Shown: positions 59,406 through 64,000 of the stretch, piece after piece
Numbering within the stretch: position 1 is the first letter of the stretch
Layout: every line of letters begins with the position of its first letter
NCBI GenBank assembly: GCA_029465975.1
Contig: CM055754.1
Span: 3,681,068 to 3,745,067 of the forward strand
Direction: 5' to 3'
DNA: 64,000 nt
Source of the DNA: Dallia pectoralis
Lineage: Eukaryota; Chordata; Actinopteri; Esociformes; Umbridae
The notes under the pieces: model-generated
Database searches by the model: none
Told to the model about the DNA's origin: nothing
What the model saw: the letters and a program-made list of their open reading frames with translations, nothing else
Position numbers and translations under genes: made by a program

Positions 59406-62400
59406 TTTTTTGGACTCCTTTGTCTTTGGCGTCTTCTTCTTTTTCTTCTTCATGTCATCCTGCTCGGGGTCAGAGGTGATGGCCGGGTTATCTATCCCAC
59501 CTTTCCAGGGGTCGGCTGGGGAAAGCAGGGGATCCTCCTCACTGCCCCGATGGGCCCTGCCCTTCTTCTTCTTCTGCATGGCCGGCCCAGACTCGTCGTC
59601 GCTAACGTCGGAGTGGACGCGCCGTTGGTACATCTTGGTTTTACTGAAGAGTATTTTAGACCGGTGCTTATACTTGGAGGGCCTCCTACTGGCCTGCGCC
59701 TTACAGTCGAAGCCGTTCTCCTCGTCCCCGTGTAAGACTTGAAGCCCCCCAAATGAGTTGCGCATTTTCACTATTCTGCTCTGGGTGTCGTCCGGTACGG
59801 CGTAGATGTCATCCGAGTAGCCCTTAGACTTCAGGAGAGTGTCCACTGGGTCGGCGTAATTGTCGGACACCTCAACGTCCTCGCCGTGTGCCATGGGACT
59901 GCGTTGACGTCTATTGCTCCTCATCCCAGCCTCGATGGTCTTCAGGAGATTGGGGTCAAGTTTCTTGACGTTGGGCTTGGGTAGGATAGGCTTGGGCCTA
60001 ACAGGCGGAGGCACTTTGTGGTTGCGCTCATGGTCGCCGATAGGTGTGCTATGGACCGGGTACTCGTTCCCCTCCAGATCGATCCTGTACTTGGCGCGTT
60101 CGCTAGGCGTTGGCAGGAGCTGCACGTCGTCCCCTATAGGGCTGTAAGGCGGAGGAGCCTCGGTGTCGTCCTCCGAGTCAGGGTAGTAATTGTATGCTGG
60201 AGAGTGACTGTGGGGAGAGTGGGGGAAGACATCGTCACTTGCACCCGTGCAGTCCCGAGAGCTGTCATACATGAAGGCGCTCTCTATGCCAGTCTTCTTC
60301 TCCAACACCTCGTTGAAGAACGGCGTGAACACCTCTGTTTGCCGGTGGTACTGAGACAGGGAGTAGAGCGCTGTGAATTTGGCAGTTATCTCCGTAGCAA
60401 TGTGCTCCCCTTCGGTCATGAGCTCTTTAATCGAGTCATTCTCGAAAAAGTCGGCTTGACTGTCTGTGATGGCCACCATCTGAACGGGGATGACGTCTTG
60501 AACCTCCGCCAGGAAAGCCCTGAGCATTGCCATGGAGGCCTTGCGTTTCGCAGAGTAGACAAGGATGTATCCGTGAACAAGCTCGTCCTTCCGAACTCCA
60601 ATCGACGAGTGGTAGGAGAGGACCGTGACCTGAATTCTTCGTCGACGGTCGCCGATAATTTTGTCAAGGATCAGGGTGGTACTTTGGCCAGGTGGCCCGG
60701 CACTGCAGGAATGTGAATCCAGGAAGGGCGAGAGGATAAGATCCACGCTAAACGGATCCCCACACATGGCACACATAACAATCCTTAAGTCGGTCTCTGA
60801 CATGTCTTTGATGGAAGGCAGTGGGGTCATCACATCAAAGTTGTGCTTTAGTCCTTCTAATACTCCCCTAAGAGCCTGTTTAATTTGAAACTCGTTAAAC
60901 TTCCGCGGAAAGGTACCAGAGGGTATATCTACAAAGGTGCACTGTAACTTGTTTGCGAGCTGTTGGCCTTGATGCTTCAATATAGGCATGTTTTTGCAAA
61001 CACTGTCTCTCTGGTTGGCTAGGATTAAAATGAATGGCAGCGGTTGAGCGTATCTCTCCCGCCTGGTTTGTGCAATCTCTGCCCTGATTCGACCTATACA
61101 ATCACCGACACAGTTCAATGACTCAATGGAGCTGAAGACACAGAAGATTCCGTGAGGTTTGAAGGTTGATGCCCACGTATGGCTAAAGAGCAAAGTTGAG
61201 TTGACATCAACAGGCAGAAGCTCCAGTTCATAGATTTTCCCATCCAGGGTGTACTCGTCATCTGTTGACTGGGCTCTGATTTCGTTTGCAAGTTCCTGTG
61301 CAAGTCCGTCCCTCCCCAAGAGACACAAGTTGACTTTATCAATGTTGGCACTGTTATAGTAAAGATTTGAGCGACCTTGATCCAGTTGAACAAGCCTGTT
61401 AGCTAGTACCTGCTCAACCTTCATGTCAACACATCCCTGTCCACTCAGACAGGTCTCTTTTGTTGGATGGTAGACAAACCCGATATGCTTGAGCAGAAGA
61501 GACTCCCTGTCCGGAGCCAGTTTCTGAAGAGCTCTGTATCTCGGCTCCTCGTTGAGAACATTGTGGATCTCGCTCATCTTGTCACAGCTTGGGGTGGCGT
61601 TCAAATCAAGGTCATAAAACAGTTCTGCATGTTCAAAAAGCATTTCCTGAAATTCCTCTTTGGCCCTTTCAACTATTTCCTGCTGATGCCGGCTGTAAAC
61701 ATCCCTGCGATCTGATTCACTGATATATTTGTAAGGCTCGTCCTCCATAACAAAACACATTACTTCTTCCCAGGGTTGTCCAGGGCAGATGAAATGGACT
61801 CGGTCTAAAGTCTTCTTGAATCTATCTTTCATTTCCAAACGCCTTTTCTCCGAGAATAGATGCTGAACGTGGTTTTGATAGATCTTTTCACCCTCTGACG
61901 TTTTCAAAAGATCAAAGGGCACTCTTCTGTCGTTTATTTTATCAATCTGGTCTGTCTCATCCCAAGGGGCATGGTCCAGGACTACAAACCAAAATTGAAA
62001 CTCAGACCTGCACTTTAAGATGTTCTGGGCCTCTGACCAGCTCAGATTCTCAAGCTCATCCAAATTGTTGAGCAAGTTATTGAGAATTTTAGGGAGGCTG
62101 GAGAAGTATTCTTCTCTCCTTTTCCTGATATGTTCCTGCTTCAGCTGTTCAATGTGCTTGTTAAGGGTGTTCCTAGCTTTCCGGGTGCCTTCCAAGTTGA
62201 TGTATTCCTCATAATCCGAGTGGTTTTTTAACGTGTTACTCACAGTTTTCCAACTTGTGTGATAATCCCTGACATGTTGTACAATCAGCTTTTCAAACTT
62301 ATCAGACACTGTGGCGACTAACTGTCTCTGAACTTTGTAGGCATCCAAATAAGGAATTATTTTGGGTTTGCCTCGCGTTTTGTCCATCTGCTGGGTCAAC

Positions 62401-63119
62401 GCGTTAAAACACAGTTCAACATTGACGCAACAGCGCGCTGACGTTTCCACCACCATGAGGTTCTTCTTGCTCGCGGCGAACACTTGTACATCCCTCAGAT
62501 ACTGGTCGACGCACTCGTCACATTTCGTCGCGGCAATGACAATGGGCTTTTTCGTTTTTACCATTTGAGAATAGAGGGCATTGACGAATTTCATCTGATC
62601 GTCAAACATCCTATTGCAGCCTTTGCTCACGTCGATGCACAAGATAAAACCGTCGACGTTCAGTTTTCCGTCGGCCATCTGTTTCTGATCAAAATCCTGC
62701 TCCAGGCCAAGCTGGTCGGTGCAAATATACATCAGCTTCTCAGCAGACTGTATCTTGGAGGCTGCCGCCCTCTTAGTATAGGGTTGCAGGTTGGTGCTGC
62801 GGTGGGGCAAGAAAGTCTGATCGTCAATGAACTCTGTTTGTTCAATGATTTGAATTTTACACTCGAGCCCATCGTCACAGCGATGCAGCACTTCACCCCA
62901 GTAAAGGAAGTGGTCATTGTTCACCACCCGGCCTCCAAAGTCAATTGTGCTCAACACAGAAGTGTGCTCAGTATAGTAGCAGTCCGCATTGGAGCGCACG
63001 TATCTATTGCACAGGCAGGATTTGCCCACGCCACAGTTGCCCTTCTCCTTCTCCGTCCCCGAGAGGCCAACAACACCGACGGCATATGTTGGGGGGCGCG
63101 CCTCCTTGTTCTTGGCCAT
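59406..63119 (-). CDS. arhgap5: Rho GTPase-activating protein 5 (p190-B RhoGAP), large first coding exon
   Basis: 3714 bp, 1238 codons, ending AAAAAA before gtaaga. With five further exons it gives a 1501-residue protein, the usual length for vertebrate ARHGAP5. It switches off Rho at the plasma membrane and in the cytosol. Seen in order: an N-terminal GTP-binding domain (P-loop GNCGVGKSC, residues 27-35; TKCD 198-201; ETSA 225-228); four FF domains, about 265-550; and two pseudo-GTPase regions, about 590-940. Next comes a linker with PDSEDDTEAPPPYSPIGDD and two Tyr sites (Tyr1088 in NYADP, Tyr1106 in IYAVP) at the place of the Src/RasGAP-binding tyrosines of p190 proteins, then a polybasic stretch. 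It starts MAKNKEARPP, as in ARHGAP5 and unlike ARHGAP35. The start at 63117-63119 has A at -3 and G at +4. The open frame runs eight codons past 59406; these are intron. Confidence 0.97.
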
Positions 63120-63136
63120 TATATTCCCTCGGTCAT
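63119..63136 (-). promoter_or_regulatory. arhgap5: uORF overlapping the arhgap5 start (TAATG)
   Basis: ATG ACC GAG GGA ATA TAA, with the stop overlapping the main start as TAATGG. Two longer uORFs lie upstream at 63196-63222 (8 codons) and 63144-63218 (24 codons). Such uORFs usually lower initiation at the main start; the overlap could allow re-initiation. Confidence 0.55.
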
Positions 63137-63311
63137 TGTTTCATCACCCTCTGGAAAGGTTTCCACCGGCACAGCTATCAGTCCACTCCCATTGGTTAGA
63201 TAGTGTGGCTGTGCACATTCATGGCTTTCTCCCTGAAGTGGTGAATCCCTTTATCTGGAGAGATCCTGTAGTTGGGGACAGGGCAGCTGGTTCTCCCCTA
63301 TTAGCCCCTCC
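63120..63311 (-). other. arhgap5: arhgap5 5' UTR part of the first coding exon
   Basis: On the minus strand an acceptor ctttgtgtttttcag ends at 63312, followed by ggaggggctaatagg and 192 bases to the ATG. This implies one or more upstream non-coding exons to the right of 63311, probably outside the window. Confidence 0.7.
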
Positions 63312-64000
63312 CTGAAAAACACAAAGTGGATCATTGAAAAAAAACAAGACCACAAAAACTGATTGCAAAGGTCAGGTGTTCAAAGACCTTTTTTGGCTGT
63401 ATGGAACAGGACAATAAAAAATAGGTATCAATATCATATGGGAAAAATGCAAACACGAAGCAGACGATACTTTACGTACAACCCCAGGTGTTTTCTATAT
63501 CAAAATTGGACTTGCCATAGACAAGTGACGTTAGTTTGGCAACATTAGGAATGTTAAACAAGGTCAATCAATTACTTAAATTAGTTACACAAACTCAAAA
63601 AAGAGGCCTACTGTGGTTAGAAAATGTAATGAAAAGGCAAGTATGCAGAATAGCAGCCTAAACGAAAATTGTGCAGCAATAATAAGCAATAAAACACAGG
63701 TCCAAGTAAATCAATGGCCGGATAAAAAAAAAAGTTGGACAAATTACAAAACAATCTAATAGAATGTTTAAAAGTATTTAAAGACTAAAAGGCAAGAAAC
63801 AGGTAAGGATAAAGAGTCATCTGGAAGTAATTTTTCTGGGAATAAACATCATCAGTAATATTTTTCGCCAGGCTGGTCTACTCCACTCAATTCTATCTAG
63901 TTGAACCTGAATACAGAAAAATAGGAGTTGCATTTTACATTGATAAACATTGCATGTAGAAAGATAACAGATAACAGTGCTTGTTTTACAGATGCATACA
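63312..64000 (-). other. arhgap5: arhgap5 5' intron
   Basis: AT-rich single-copy DNA upstream of the predicted acceptor, with short A runs. I see no promoter-like GC-rich segment or non-coding exon here. Confidence 0.6.

Noticed and set aside
59410..60716. Plus-strand frames of 110 and 232 codons opposite arhgap5
   Set aside because: They are antisense shadows of the conserved arhgap5 coding exon, with no independent signals.

Overview
The window is vertebrate nuclear DNA, most likely from a ray-finned (teleost) fish. Support for this: two multi-exon vertebrate genes with canonical GT-AG introns; a 3' fragment of an L2-type LINE and a V-SINE-like tail of the kind common in fish; Tc1-type transposon debris; and very heavy loading with micro- and minisatellites. 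There are no bacterial-style operons, ribosome binding sites, CRISPR arrays, tRNA or rRNA genes. The species cannot be settled from the sequence alone.

Both genes lie on the minus strand, head to tail. The right half (35381-63311) holds arhgap5 (p190-B RhoGAP). A 5'-UTR/first coding exon of 3714 coding bases is followed by five small exons. I joined these by splice sites whose phases all agree, giving a complete 1501-residue protein (stop at 35381-35383). A repeat-free AT-rich stretch to about 33480 is the probable 3' UTR. The left third (3620-20386) holds the first four coding exons of akap6 (mAKAP), 791 codons, all phase 0. The next coding exon is not visible, so akap6 runs off the left edge. 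As I recall, human chromosome 14q12 has the same order and orientation (ARHGAP5 then AKAP6), so this is a conserved neighbourhood.

Layout: 1-3.6 kb akap6 intron with several tandem arrays; 3.6-20.4 kb akap6 coding exons and introns; 20.4-33.5 kb akap6 upstream/5' intron, including a GC-rich candidate promoter near 31.4 kb; 33.5-63.3 kb arhgap5; 63.3-64 kb intron or upstream DNA of arhgap5.

Roughly a seventh of the window is tandem repeat. More than twenty distinct arrays are present (units of 2 to 70 bp), and many of the long open frames here are only translations of arrays whose unit length is a multiple of three or lacks stops. The more notable points are: CA-rich repeats just inside three of four akap6 5' splice sites; a 14-bp minisatellite containing the arhgap5 stop codon; a cluster of uORFs ending in a TAATG overlap with the arhgap5 start; higher-order structure inside several arrays; and an in-frame coding repeat in akap6. 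I found no previously undescribed multi-gene system.

Functionally the two genes are separate: arhgap5 encodes a GTPase-activating protein that switches off Rho, and akap6 encodes a scaffold that gathers cAMP-signalling enzymes at the nuclear envelope of muscle and neurons.
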